The position numbers were made by a program, and so were the translations under genes. Shown here in pieces: positions 36,844-45,584 of a DNA stretch of 64,000 nucleotides (its first letter is position 1; every line of letters begins with the position of its first letter). Origin of the DNA: Brevifilum sp029548365 (GTDB taxonomy: Bacteria > Chloroflexota > Anaerolineae > Anaerolineales > Anaerolineaceae); assembly GCA_035376985.1 (NCBI GenBank), contig DAOSSA010000001.1, positions 124,001-188,000 on the forward strand. The letters are read 5' to 3'. The notes under the pieces are model-generated. The model worked only from the letters and a program-made list of their open reading frames with translations, was not told where the DNA came from and made no database searches.

Positions 36844-38106
36844 ATGCCAGAGAAAAAATTAAAAAGGGGAGTCGCGGTTGCTGGCGTTGGCCTCAGCAAA
36901 TTTGGCGCCTTTCCAGAAAAGAATTCACGCGATCTTTTTGTTGAAGCATTCCTGGATTTGATGGGTTCAATGAAAGGCTTTGATCCCCATCAGATCGAGG
37001 CCTTTTACCTGGGAAATTTCAGCAGCGATCAATTTGAGAAACAAGCCCATCTTGCACCGATCCTGGCAAGTTGGGTCGGTCTTTCTCCGATATCAACACT
37101 TCGCATAGAAGATGCGTGTGCATCAAGCGGGGTGGCACTCAGACAAGCAGCTTTAGCAATAGCCTCAGGACAATACGATGTTGTCCTGGTCGGTGGCGTG
37201 GAAAAGATGACAAGCCTGGAAATTGCTGCCGTTACTGAAGCCTTAGGGACTGCAGCCGATGCTCAATTTGAGGTCTCAGTTGGTTTCACATTCCCGGGTT
37301 TTTACGCTGCTATGGCAACGGCTTACATGCATGAATTTCAAGCCGACCCTAAAGCTTTCTATCATGTCAGCATTAAGAACCATAATAACGGTGCGCTGAA
37401 TGAATATGCGCAATTTAAACAGACCATCCGGGAAATCATGGAAAGCAAGAAAGAACGCGCAGCTCAGAAAGGCCGACCCGTTCCAGTGTGGGAAGATGAA
37501 TTCGATTTCTTGAGCGACCCCAAAGGTAATCCAATGATCGCCTGGCCAATGGCGCTTTTTGACTGTTCACCCGTATCTGATGGAGCGGCAGTTGCCTTGT
37601 TGGTCTCAGAAGAGATTGCAAATTCGTTTACAGACACACCAATTTACATGATTGGAAGTGGTCAGGCCAGCGATGGCGCATTGCCAGAGAGAGAAAACCT
37701 TTTTAGTATCCCTGCAGCGTTAGAAGCGGGCAGACAAGCCTACCAGATGGCGAAACTTAGCCCGAGCGATATTGATATCGCCGAAGTCCACGATTGCTTT
37801 ACTATTGCTGAAATCATTGCCACAGAAGACCTGGGCTTCTTTGACCGGGGTAAGGGCTGGCAGGCTGCTATAGAGGGCAAGACAACCCGCGACGGTATCC
37901 GCCCGGTGAACACCTCTGGTGGATTGAAAGCCAAAGGTCATCCTGTTGGTGCCACAGGTGTCGGTCAGGTTGTTGAAATATGGAAGCAGTTAAACGGTAT
38001 TGCGGGTGAAAGACAGGTTAAAGGCAATCCGAAAATTGGGTTAACGCACAATGTCGGTGGGACCGGACAAACCTGTGTCGTTAATATTTTCGAGCGGAGA
38101 GCATAA
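36844..38106 (+). CDS. thiolase family protein (SCP-x/BbsB type)
   Basis: Thiolase-fold enzyme, 420 residues from the ATG at 36844; a GTG at 36835 is possible. The nucleophile is Cys92 in EDACASSGVAL. The SCP-x-type EVHDCFTIAEI and NTSGGLKAKGHPVGATG (His366) motifs are present, and the C-terminal segment is HNVGGTGQTCVV in place of the CAGGG loop of classical thiolases. This subtype commonly works with a DUF35 zinc protein, as in BbsAB benzoylsuccinyl-CoA thiolase and archaeal acetoacetyl-CoA thiolase complexes, and the DUF35 gene follows after 1 nt. Probable reaction: CoA-dependent cleavage (or formation) of a 3-ketoacyl-CoA. Confidence 0.9.
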   Translation: MPEKKLKRGVAVAGVGLSKFGAFPEKNSRDLFVEAFLDLMGSMKGFDPHQIEAFYLGNFSSDQFEKQAHLAPILASWVGLSPISTLRIEDACASSGVALRQAALAIASGQYDVVLVGGVEKMTSLEIAAVTEALGTAADAQFEVSVGFTFPGFYAAMATAYMHEFQADPKAFYHVSIKNHNNGALNEYAQFKQTIREIMESKKERAAQKGRPVPVWEDEFDFLSDPKGNPMIAWPMALFDCSPVSDGAAVALLVSEEIANSFTDTPIYMIGSGQASDGALPERENLFSIPAALEAGRQAYQMAKLSPSDIDIAEVHDCFTIAEIIATEDLGFFDRGKGWQAAIEGKTTRDGIRPVNTSGGLKAKGHPVGATGVGQVVEIWKQLNGIAGERQVKGNPKIGLTHNVGGTGQTCVVNIFERRA

Positions 38107-38107
38107 A

Positions 38108-38524
38108 ATGGAAGCTTATTCGATGATCAGTAAAGATTTCTTCGAAGCATTAGAGGCAGGGGCATTGATTGGGTCTCACTGTTTGGATTGTGGTACCAAG
38201 GCCATCCCTCAACGACAAATTTGCCCTAAATGCCTTGGCTCTCGGACGGAGATCATTGAATACTCTGGAAAAGGCTCCCTGGCAGCTTTTACCGTGGTCT
38301 ATGTGCCATCTTCAATGATGGCTAATAATGGCTTTGATAGCAGGAATCCTTACTGCGTAGGCATTGTTGAACTGGACGAAGGACCGAAAATTTCTGCTCA
38401 GATTCTGGACGTGGATCTACGCAACCCTGAAAGCATATCCATTGGGACAAAACTGGTCATGGTATCTGCCAAAAATAACACAGATGAGAATCCAAAAACT
38501 CACCTGGCGTTCAAGCCAGTTTAA
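38108..38524 (+). CDS. DUF35 zinc-ribbon/OB-fold protein, thiolase partner
   Basis: 138 residues. A rubredoxin-like zinc ribbon with Cys25, Cys28, Cys39 and Cys42 (CLDCG, CPKC) is followed by an OB fold (about 50-130; EYSGKGSLAAFTVVYVP, then PYCVGIVELDEGPKISAQIL). In characterised systems such proteins bind the thiolase and help channel acyl-CoA. Its ATG at 38108 comes 1 nt after the thiolase stop, which supports a complex. A longer in-frame reading from 38051 would overlap the thiolase end and has no ribosome site. Confidence 0.9.
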   Translation: MEAYSMISKDFFEALEAGALIGSHCLDCGTKAIPQRQICPKCLGSRTEIIEYSGKGSLAAFTVVYVPSSMMANNGFDSRNPYCVGIVELDEGPKISAQILDVDLRNPESISIGTKLVMVSAKNNTDENPKTHLAFKPV

Positions 38525-38539
38525 TTGAGAGGAACTACT

Positions 38540-39343
38540 GTGCCGCGAATTAAGGTCAACGACATAGAACTATATTATGAGCTTTCAGGCCCAGAAGACG
38601 CTCCGGTTCTGGTGCTATCCAACGGGATTATGATGGGCACAGCCAGCTGGATTTATCAAAAAGCACGGTTAGAGCAGCATCTGCGGGTTCTACTTTACGA
38701 TTGCCGGGGAATGTGGCAATCCGACCATCCAGAGGGTCCATATTCCATGCAAACCCATGCAGACGATCTGGCAGGATTATTGGACAAACTGGAGATCGAA
38801 AACGCCCACATTGCAGGAATTTCATACGGCGCCGAAGTCAGCATGGTGTTTGCGCTGTCATATCCTGAGAAAACTAAATCCTTGATTGTCATCGGTGGAG
38901 TGAGCGAAATTCACCCGCTGCTCAGGGCACAAACTTATCCGTGGTTGCTGGCAGCGGAAAGAGGAGACCCCGATCTGCTATTACAGTCATCCTACCATCT
39001 GAATTTTGCAGAGAAATGGATTAAGGATAACCCGACTTTTTTTGAAGCTTCTGCGGATCGATATGCGCAATTAGACATGAGAGCCCTGACCTGGTTGATG
39101 CACGCGTTTTACGAACTTGATATCACAGATCAACTTTCGAGGATAAAAGCACCGACTCTGATCATTGCTGGCGATGAAGACCTGATCAAAGGCCGCAAAT
39201 ATGCTAAAATTATTTCAAATCATATTCCTAATAGTGAATTAGCAATTATTCCTGGCTCGGGTCATGTCATTTGTTTAGAAAAACCCGGTATTTTGAATAC
39301 CTTGTTGCTGGGTTTTATCATTAAAAATTCTGGATCAGCTTGA
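38540..39343 (+). CDS. alpha/beta hydrolase (3-oxoadipate enol-lactonase/esterase-like)
   Basis: 267 residues from the GTG at 38540, chosen for GAGAGGA 6 nt upstream. The nucleophile Ser is in AGISYGAEVS (about residue 97), Asp in IAGDEDLIKG, and His in GSGHVICLEKP; catalytic triad complete. The N-terminus (IKVNDIELYYELSGPEDAPV) resembles enol-lactonases and carboxyl esterases. As the last enzyme gene before the importer it may open a lactone, hydrolyse an ester or remove CoA. No closer assignment is justified. Confidence 0.85.
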   Translation: MPRIKVNDIELYYELSGPEDAPVLVLSNGIMMGTASWIYQKARLEQHLRVLLYDCRGMWQSDHPEGPYSMQTHADDLAGLLDKLEIENAHIAGISYGAEVSMVFALSYPEKTKSLIVIGGVSEIHPLLRAQTYPWLLAAERGDPDLLLQSSYHLNFAEKWIKDNPTFFEASADRYAQLDMRALTWLMHAFYELDITDQLSRIKAPTLIIAGDEDLIKGRKYAKIISNHIPNSELAIIPGSGHVICLEKPGILNTLLLGFIIKNSGSA

Positions 39344-39427
39344 TGAATTGGGAGGTGGTGATTAAAGAATATTTATACAAATTTATTTAAACCGTAAAAC
39401 CATTTTAGATTACTGAAGGAGTAAAAG

Positions 39428-40867
39428 ATGAAAAAACTACGTTTGACAATATTGACCATTCTGGTGATTATTCCCTTGCTTGTGACCTCATGCGTCCAAA
39501 AAGTTGAGGAGATTCCAGAACCGGTTGAAGAACCGGTGGTTGAAGAGGTTGTTGTTGAAGAACCGGTTGTTGTGGAACCGGTGGTTGAAGAGGTTGTTGA
39601 AGAACCAGTTGTTGAAGAACCTGCAGAAGAAGAATTAGGCCCAGTATTGAAAATTGGTCAGATCGGCCAGATGTCAGGTTTAATGGCGCTATATGGTCTC
39701 CAGCAACAGCGCGGCTTTTTGATGGGCCTTGAGTATATGTCGGGTGGTAAAACCGACGATCAGGGTCGCTATATCATTGCCAATCGACCGGTAGAGGTCA
39801 TCGTGAAGGATGACGAAGGTGATCCTGAGAAAGCGGTCGCATTGGCGCTTGAGTTAATCGAGCGAGACGGCGTCGAGTTGATCCAGGGGCCCGTGTCCTC
39901 AGCAAGCGCAATTGCATTGACCAACATTGCCCTTGAGAACGAGATCATTCTGATGATCGACCCTGCAGCTTCTTCTTTCACGACCGGTCCATATTTCAAC
40001 CCTTACGTGTTCCGAACCGCCCGGACCAACTTTGATGATACGCTGATCATCGCGAAATACCTGGTGGAAAACATCGGACCCAAATTTGCACATATTGGCG
40101 TTGATAATGCTTTTGGCCAGGGTTCTGGTATTGCGCTCAAATACTCTGTTGAACAACACGGTGGCGAATTAATTGCCGATATCTATGCACCCTTTGAAAC
40201 CACTGACTTCACGCCTTACATTCAGCAGGCGATGGATTCGGGCGCCCAAAACCTGTTCCTGACCTGGTCTGGAACCGGTTATGTGACCTTATTCCAGAAC
40301 ATGGCTGACATGGGCACTCTCGAGGTCATGACAGTAGGTACCGGGTTTGGAGACAATGCTTCATTTGCAGCAGTGTTTGGTGACGATACCATCGGCTCAA
40401 TCGGTTTGAATGTGTACCACTACACAGTTCCTGACAACCCTGTCAATGATTGGTTGGTAGAAAATCACTTTGAACGCTTTAAGGGTGAACCGGATAGCGC
40501 CATCAACGCCTATCCAGACTTATTCACCGCGGGCGGTATGGCTTCAGCTATTGCTTTGGCAAAAGCCCTCGAAATTACCGGCGGCGATACCTCAGGTGAA
40601 AAGATGATCCCTGCTCTCGAAGGCCTTAAATTTGAAGGGCCGAAGGGAACCTATTACATTCGCCCCGAAGATCATGTTTGCGAACAGCCAATGAACATTC
40701 TCAAACTCGTTAACCTGAATCCAGATCTGGACGGTGACGGGATCAATGAATACCGTTTCTTCGAAACCATTTATGTTTCCGAATACAACGAACTGGGCGT
40801 GCCCTGTACTTTGGCTGGCGATTTCGCAGCTCGCTGCGGTAACCTTCCAACCGTTCCGGTTGAATAA
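39428..40867 (+). CDS. ABC transporter substrate-binding lipoprotein, branched-chain-amino-acid type
   Basis: 479 residues. The signal peptide ends in the lipobox LVTSC (Cys21), so the protein is lipid-anchored. A Val/Glu/Pro-rich tether follows (about 25-72), then a type I periplasmic-binding (Peripla_BP_6) domain: IGQIGQMSGLMALYGLQQQR, VKDDEGDPEKAVALALELIE, QGPVSSASAIALTNIA, DNAFGQGSGIALKY. Members bind branched-chain amino acids, short amides, urea or aromatic acids; the neighbouring CoA genes suggest an organic acid. GAAGGAG precedes the ATG. A strong hairpin separates it from the ATPase genes. Confidence 0.92.
   Translation: MKKLRLTILTILVIIPLLVTSCVQKVEEIPEPVEEPVVEEVVVEEPVVVEPVVEEVVEEPVVEEPAEEELGPVLKIGQIGQMSGLMALYGLQQQRGFLMGLEYMSGGKTDDQGRYIIANRPVEVIVKDDEGDPEKAVALALELIERDGVELIQGPVSSASAIALTNIALENEIILMIDPAASSFTTGPYFNPYVFRTARTNFDDTLIIAKYLVENIGPKFAHIGVDNAFGQGSGIALKYSVEQHGGELIADIYAPFETTDFTPYIQQAMDSGAQNLFLTWSGTGYVTLFQNMADMGTLEVMTVGTGFGDNASFAAVFGDDTIGSIGLNVYHYTVPDNPVNDWLVENHFERFKGEPDSAINAYPDLFTAGGMASAIALAKALEITGGDTSGEKMIPALEGLKFEGPKGTYYIRPEDHVCEQPMNILKLVNLNPDLDGDGINEYRFFETIYVSEYNELGVPCTLAGDFAARCGNLPTVPVE
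39515..39635 (+). repeat. Val-Glu-Glu-Pro low-complexity tether repeat
   Basis: Degenerate tandem copies of gaaccggttgtt/gaagaggttgtt-like units encode variants of VEEPVVEE in the lipoprotein linker. They probably form a flexible anionic spacer between the lipid anchor and the binding domain. Copy number may vary between strains. Confidence 0.7.
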
Positions 40868-40884
40868 TTTATTCAGCTTATCAT

Positions 40885-40911
40885 TTGGGGAGAGGGAAAA
40901 CCTCTCCCCAA
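40885..40911 (+). terminator. intercistronic hairpin between binding protein and ATPase genes
   Basis: Perfect 11-bp stem TTGGGGAGAGG/CCTCTCCCCAA (40885-40895 with 40901-40911), 5-nt GAAAA loop, then GATTTTC. The short T-run suggests partial termination or a 3'-end stabiliser that raises the binding-protein level over the membrane components. Confidence 0.65.
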
Positions 40912-41025
40912 GATTTTCGATCAATTCTTCACGAACACGGGTTAACCGGTGAGGTAATTTTTTATATTCCAATTTATTTATGAATTATTGATTATTATTA
41001 ATTTAACTCCATAAGGATATATTGC

Positions 41026-41796
41026 ATGACAACAGATATCATTCTCGAAGCAAAAAACCTCACGAAAGCATTTGGCGGGTTGGTGGCTGTTGATGATGTC
41101 AGCATCACAATCAAGAAAAAAATAATGCATGCCATCATCGGCCCGAATGGCGCTGGAAAGACAACCCTATTCAATTTATTAAGTGGTGTCATGCCGCCTA
41201 CAAATGGGGAAGTTTTTTATAAAGGTGAAAATATCACCAGTTTGCCACCCTACAAAAGGGCACATTTGGGAATTGGCCGATCTTATCAAATAACGAATAT
41301 CTTTCCAAATTTGACTGTTCTGGAAAACATTCGCCTGGCAACTCAGGCAAAAGGGAGCGACAATTTCAGACTCTTTCGGAAAGCAGATGATTTTCAGTCA
41401 TATATTGATCAAGCGCTTGAAGTGATTAAGGCGGTGGATTTAGCAGGCAAAGAAGCGTTCTTAGCTCAAAACTTGCCTCATGGTGAAAAACGCAAACTTG
41501 AACTGGGGATCATGCTGGCTTGTGATCCAGAACTTTTATTATTTGATGAACCTACAGCAGGTATGTCATCGGAACAGGTTCCAGAATTAATTGATATCAT
41601 CAACCGTATCGTGCAGCAGCATGAACGCACAGCCATTTTAGTAGAGCATCGTATGGATGTCGTGATGTCAATTTCTGATGTGATTACGGTCATGAACCAG
41701 GGCCGTATTCTGGCAGAGGGGACACCGGGTGAGATTGCCAATAATCCTCAAGTTCAAACAGCCTATTTAGGTGATTTATACGGAGAGCTGGCATGA
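41026..41796 (+). CDS. livG: ABC transporter ATPase, LivG type
   Basis: 256-residue cytoplasmic ATPase of the importer. Walker A GPNGAGKTTLFNLL (about 38-51), LivG-type signature LPHGEKRKLELG, Walker B LLLFDEPTAGMSSEQ, and the H-loop LVEHRMDVVM. The C-terminal LivG extension (EGTPGEIANNPQVQTAYLG) is present. The ATG follows the hairpin by 114 nt, and its stop overlaps the livF start as ATGA. Confidence 0.92.
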   Translation: MTTDIILEAKNLTKAFGGLVAVDDVSITIKKKIMHAIIGPNGAGKTTLFNLLSGVMPPTNGEVFYKGENITSLPPYKRAHLGIGRSYQITNIFPNLTVLENIRLATQAKGSDNFRLFRKADDFQSYIDQALEVIKAVDLAGKEAFLAQNLPHGEKRKLELGIMLACDPELLLFDEPTAGMSSEQVPELIDIINRIVQQHERTAILVEHRMDVVMSISDVITVMNQGRILAEGTPGEIANNPQVQTAYLGDLYGELA

Positions 41797-42557
41797 ATAT
41801 GAAGCATTCACAAGATGACATTCTGGTATTAGATCATATTCACACGTTTATCGGCCAATTCCACATCTTGGAAGGCGTCTCGGTCAGGGTGCCCAAAGGA
41901 TCGATAACGGTTTTACTGGGGCGGAATGGCGCAGGAAAAACAACCACCCTTAAATCTATTTTAGGTTTAACGCCTCCTCAAGAGGGAAAAGTTATCTTCG
42001 AAGGAATGGAAATACAAGGCAAAAGAGCATTCAATGTCGCCAATCTGGGAATTGGTTATGTTCCAGAGCACCGGGCGATTTTTCGCGCGCTTTCAGTGAT
42101 GGAGAACTTGAAACTGGCTGAACGTAAAAAGGGTGATTTTGACCGCAACTCAGATTTTATTTTCGACCTGTTCCCAGACTTGAAAAGACTTTATAAACTG
42201 CCTGGCAACCATCTTTCAGGTGGGCAACAACAAATGCTGGCAGTTGCCCGGGCGTTGGTCCCCGATAATAAACTGTTGTTAATTGATGAACCCAGCGAAG
42301 GGTTAGCGCCCATCCTGATTCAACAAATGATGGAAGCCATTCGCGTGCTGAGTGAAAAGACAACTATCCTGATGGTGGAACAAAATTTCATCATGGCCAG
42401 CCAGCTGGCCGAAAAGTTTACAATCATTGATGATGGTCAGAGCGTCCAAGAAGGAATAATGAGTGATCTGGTCAATGATACCGATATGATTCATCAATAC
42501 CTGGGTGCCAGTATAAAAACACGTAAAGAATTGGAGATGGAACATGGATCCCAATAA
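41793..42557 (+). CDS. livF: ABC transporter ATPase, LivF type
   Basis: 254-residue second ATPase of the importer. Walker A LLGRNGAGKTTTLKS, signature LSGGQQQMLAVARAL, Walker B LLLIDEPSEGLAP, H-loop segment MVEQNFIMA with Gln-Asn in place of the usual His region, as is normal for LivF. It overlaps livG upstream (ATGA) and the permease gene downstream by 14 nt. LivF and LivG form the heterodimeric motor. Confidence 0.92.
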   Translation: MNMKHSQDDILVLDHIHTFIGQFHILEGVSVRVPKGSITVLLGRNGAGKTTTLKSILGLTPPQEGKVIFEGMEIQGKRAFNVANLGIGYVPEHRAIFRALSVMENLKLAERKKGDFDRNSDFIFDLFPDLKRLYKLPGNHLSGGQQQMLAVARALVPDNKLLLIDEPSEGLAPILIQQMMEAIRVLSEKTTILMVEQNFIMASQLAEKFTIIDDGQSVQEGIMSDLVNDTDMIHQYLGASIKTRKELEMEHGSQ

Positions 42558-44037
42558 TAAAAGAAAAATTATCATCTCAATTGTTGTCGTCATTGTTGCT
42601 GCTTCTGTCGTTGGTGTCTACCTGTACACAGGTAAGGAACCATTTATCCGCACAACACTCTCTGGTCTGACCCTGGGATCCTTATTCTTTATGGTTGCTG
42701 CCGGGTTGTCCCTGATTTTTGGTTTGATGGACGTTTTGAATTTTGCCCATGGCGCAATGTTCATGTTGGGAGCGTATATGGGCTGGCAGTTATATACCAA
42801 TCCGACCTTCATCTTTGGCATACTGCCTACGATTACTGCCTTAACCTGTGGTGTAATGATGACCCCGGTTATTAAGCCATTTTTGATCCGTTGGAAGATT
42901 TCAGGAAAATGGCAAAAGGCGCTGCCAAAGATCGCCTATGTGCTGGCTGTAGCGTTTCTTGTCATTGCATTCCTCAATTTCGATATCATGGGATTGGCTA
43001 ACACAGCTATGGTAGCGGCAACAACCACAACCGTGGGTAATCCTCTGGCGGAAATCACTCCTCAAGAGCCGCTTGGGCAGTTCTGGTATCGACCGGTGTT
43101 GCTGATAATTTCCGGGCTACTTGTGGCTTTCGCCTCATCAAAACCAGGTGCGAAGACCGAGTTTGCGCCAAAAGAAGATCTTCTGAAAAAAGCAATTGTT
43201 CCTATCGCTCTGTTTATCCTGACGATCATCACTACTTTGGTTCGAGAATCCGCGCCCATTGCGATATTGTTGATGAACGGCAATTGGAGATTCCTGATCG
43301 CAATTGCCGTAGCAGTGGCTTTCGGCTTTATGTTTGGCGCACTGGTTGAAATCACTTTGATCAGGCCCTTATATGTACGACCTTTCTTTATCGTGCTGAT
43401 GACATTAGGTCTCAGCTTTGTGATTCGTGAATTAGTTCAATTACTCTGGGATCCATTAGCATATCAAATGGTGCGACCGCCGCTGTTTGCTCAGCCGGGA
43501 AAAGCTGAAAATATATTGGGATGGCTGCAAAACGGGAATGCTACCATTAACATTTCCGGAGTGACCTTCCCAACTTACCGCCTTTTTGTTATTTTTTTGG
43601 GATTATTAATGTTCGCCACCGTCATGATTATCATGACAAAGACACGTTTGGGGATGATTATCCGAGCCGGAGTCCAGGACCCACAAATGGTGGAAGCCCT
43701 GGGAATTAATGTCAAGCAAGTGTTTACCTTTGTTTTTGCATTCGGTGTCGCCCTTGCGGCGCTTGGTGGGATTGGCGCAGGCCCATTCCTGCCCATTCAA
43801 CCCTTGATGGGAGATCAATTCCAGATGTTGGGATTCATTACCGTTGTTATTGGGGGCATGGGAAGTTATGTGGGTGCGTTTGTGGGTGCGATCATCCTTG
43901 GTATGGGACGTGCATTCGGTGATTACTTCGCCCTGAAATTCTCCCTATCGCCAGCAATCGCAGAAGCGTCAACAGTAATTATTATGGTGATTGTCCTGCT
44001 CATCAAGCCTCAGGGCCTTTTTGGGAAAAAGGAGTAA
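42544..44037 (+). CDS. livH: LivH-type permease with a large central insertion
   Basis: 497 residues, whereas LivH permeases usually have about 290-310. The family core is at both ends: GLTLGSLFFMVAAGLSLIFG and NFAHGAMFMLGAYMG (about 35-77), then IRPLYVRPFFIVLMTLGLSF (from about 272) and the C-terminal GGIGAGPFLPIQPL and FITVVIGGMGSYVGAFVGA. Between residues 90 and 265 lie about 170 extra residues with four or so further hydrophobic helices and a Thr-rich stretch (AATTTTVGN). The start overlaps livF and has GGAGATGG upstream. The reading frame is unbroken, so this is a real extension and not a frameshift. Confidence 0.88.
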   Translation: MDPNNKRKIIISIVVVIVAASVVGVYLYTGKEPFIRTTLSGLTLGSLFFMVAAGLSLIFGLMDVLNFAHGAMFMLGAYMGWQLYTNPTFIFGILPTITALTCGVMMTPVIKPFLIRWKISGKWQKALPKIAYVLAVAFLVIAFLNFDIMGLANTAMVAATTTTVGNPLAEITPQEPLGQFWYRPVLLIISGLLVAFASSKPGAKTEFAPKEDLLKKAIVPIALFILTIITTLVRESAPIAILLMNGNWRFLIAIAVAVAFGFMFGALVEITLIRPLYVRPFFIVLMTLGLSFVIRELVQLLWDPLAYQMVRPPLFAQPGKAENILGWLQNGNATINISGVTFPTYRLFVIFLGLLMFATVMIIMTKTRLGMIIRAGVQDPQMVEALGINVKQVFTFVFAFGVALAALGGIGAGPFLPIQPLMGDQFQMLGFITVVIGGMGSYVGAFVGAIILGMGRAFGDYFALKFSLSPAIAEASTVIIMVIVLLIKPQGLFGKKE

Positions 44038-44045
44038 GTAAAAAC

Positions 44046-45194
44046 ATGGCAAATAATCCAAATACAATCAAGAAGAACCAGGTACTTTCCAAAATCAAAG
44101 GAGAAGGTGTACTCCTGGGGTTATTAATTGTGTTGATTTTGTTCCCCTTTGTGATGAGCCTCATCACCGGTAAGGGTGTAAATGAAGGTGTGACCAAATT
44201 CTGGCAAGGGCAATTGATCATCTTTTTTATTATGGCAGTTTTCGCTATGAGTTATGATCTATTGATGGGATTCGGTGGAATACTTTCGTTTGGGCACGCA
44301 GCCAGTTTCGGAGGAGGAGCGTACGCTTTCGCCCTTTTGATGAAACATGTAGTGCCACCAGTTACACAAAATTACCGCATCATGATAGCGAGCGTCGATA
44401 TCACCGATGCGATCGTCCTCCTGGTGGTATTCCTGGTTGTTTTAATTGTTTCCATACTCATTGGACTTTTATTTGCGGCTACCTCAATTCGTCTTAAAGG
44501 CGCATATTTTGCAATGCTGACCCTCGCGTTGGGTTCTGCTATGCATATGCTGGTGAAAGCGACTGATTTTCATAAATGGACTGGCGCAGATGAAGGTTTA
44601 CATGGTGTGCCGGTGCCGGTTTGGTTGAACCCAACCCAAAATCGGTTAACCGTCTATTTTATCTCGTTGGCTTTTTTGGTGATCTGCTATCTGCTCATGA
44701 AGCGAATGGTCAATTCACCGACCGGGCGTGTGATCATTGCAAACCGAGAAAACGAAGATCGCATGCGGATGATTGGATACAACCCGGTGACCTATCGAAC
44801 AATTGCTTTTGTCTCATCTTCGATATTTGCGGGTTTTGCAGGCGCTTTATATTCCATCTGGAATGCAAGCGCAACACCAACCATGGTTTCTGGCGTTATG
44901 ACGGTAAATGCGCTGATCATTACTATCCTCGGAGGCATGGGCACCCTTGTTGGCGCAATTCTGGGGGCTGCGATTATGCAGGTCATCAGTCAGTTCTTTT
45001 ACACCTGGTTTGGCGCCCGTTGGCCGCTGGTCTTTGGTATTCTTTTTATCTTGATCGTGATGTTCTTGCCTTATGGGATTATCGGTACCTGGCGCTTGAA
45101 AAAGAATGACATCAAAGGTGGGTGGTCGAGATTTGTTGATTTACTGATTCCAAAAAGAACAGGCTCCGATCCAGAAGAAAAGACGCAAGTCTAA
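44046..45194 (+). CDS. livM: ABC transporter permease, LivM type
   Basis: 382 residues, normal for LivM. About nine hydrophobic helices. Family motifs are YDLLMGFGGILSFGHAASFGGGAY (split here as YDLLMGFGG and LSFGHAASFGG), the loop TGADEGLHGVPVP, EAA-like NRENEDRMRMIGYNPVTYR that contacts the ATPases, and ILGGMGTLVGAILGAA. Last gene of the operon; no clear terminator follows. Confidence 0.92.
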   Translation: MANNPNTIKKNQVLSKIKGEGVLLGLLIVLILFPFVMSLITGKGVNEGVTKFWQGQLIIFFIMAVFAMSYDLLMGFGGILSFGHAASFGGGAYAFALLMKHVVPPVTQNYRIMIASVDITDAIVLLVVFLVVLIVSILIGLLFAATSIRLKGAYFAMLTLALGSAMHMLVKATDFHKWTGADEGLHGVPVPVWLNPTQNRLTVYFISLAFLVICYLLMKRMVNSPTGRVIIANRENEDRMRMIGYNPVTYRTIAFVSSSIFAGFAGALYSIWNASATPTMVSGVMTVNALIITILGGMGTLVGAILGAAIMQVISQFFYTWFGARWPLVFGILFILIVMFLPYGIIGTWRLKKNDIKGGWSRFVDLLIPKRTGSDPEEKTQV

Positions 45195-45584
45195 AACATC
45201 ATAATTAAGGATGAATTGCAAAGTCAAACCACGTGGGACTTCATTTCTCTCGCTTTTTGAAGCTTAATTGACAGCTTAAGACGACGACTAAATTATTAAA
45301 TAAGGACTAATTCGCATAGTTAATATATTATTTTCAATATAACAACAATTCTTTGCTGTCGATGGAGGGGCTTCCTACGAAAAACTAATTGGAAATTGCG
45401 AACTCTGCCAGCAATCGCTAAAGCGGCACAATCGATATGATCGGTTTCAAAAAAGTGGGAGGTGGGGTGTTTGTTGACTTAATTGATTATTGATTGTTGC
45501 AGCAATGCTTGAAAAAACTGTTGAACATAAAGTATTCATAAAGAATAAGATTTCAGAAGAGTATGGTAGCAGGAATCTTAACGC
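45195..45584. other. 390-bp intergenic region after the importer operon
   Basis: Lies between the livM stop and the convergent DUF4910 gene stop. It is AT-rich. It contains the 8-bp palindrome CCACGTGG near 45229, but no convincing terminator stem with T-run, no open frame with a ribosome site, and no RNA gene that I can recognise. Confidence 0.5.
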
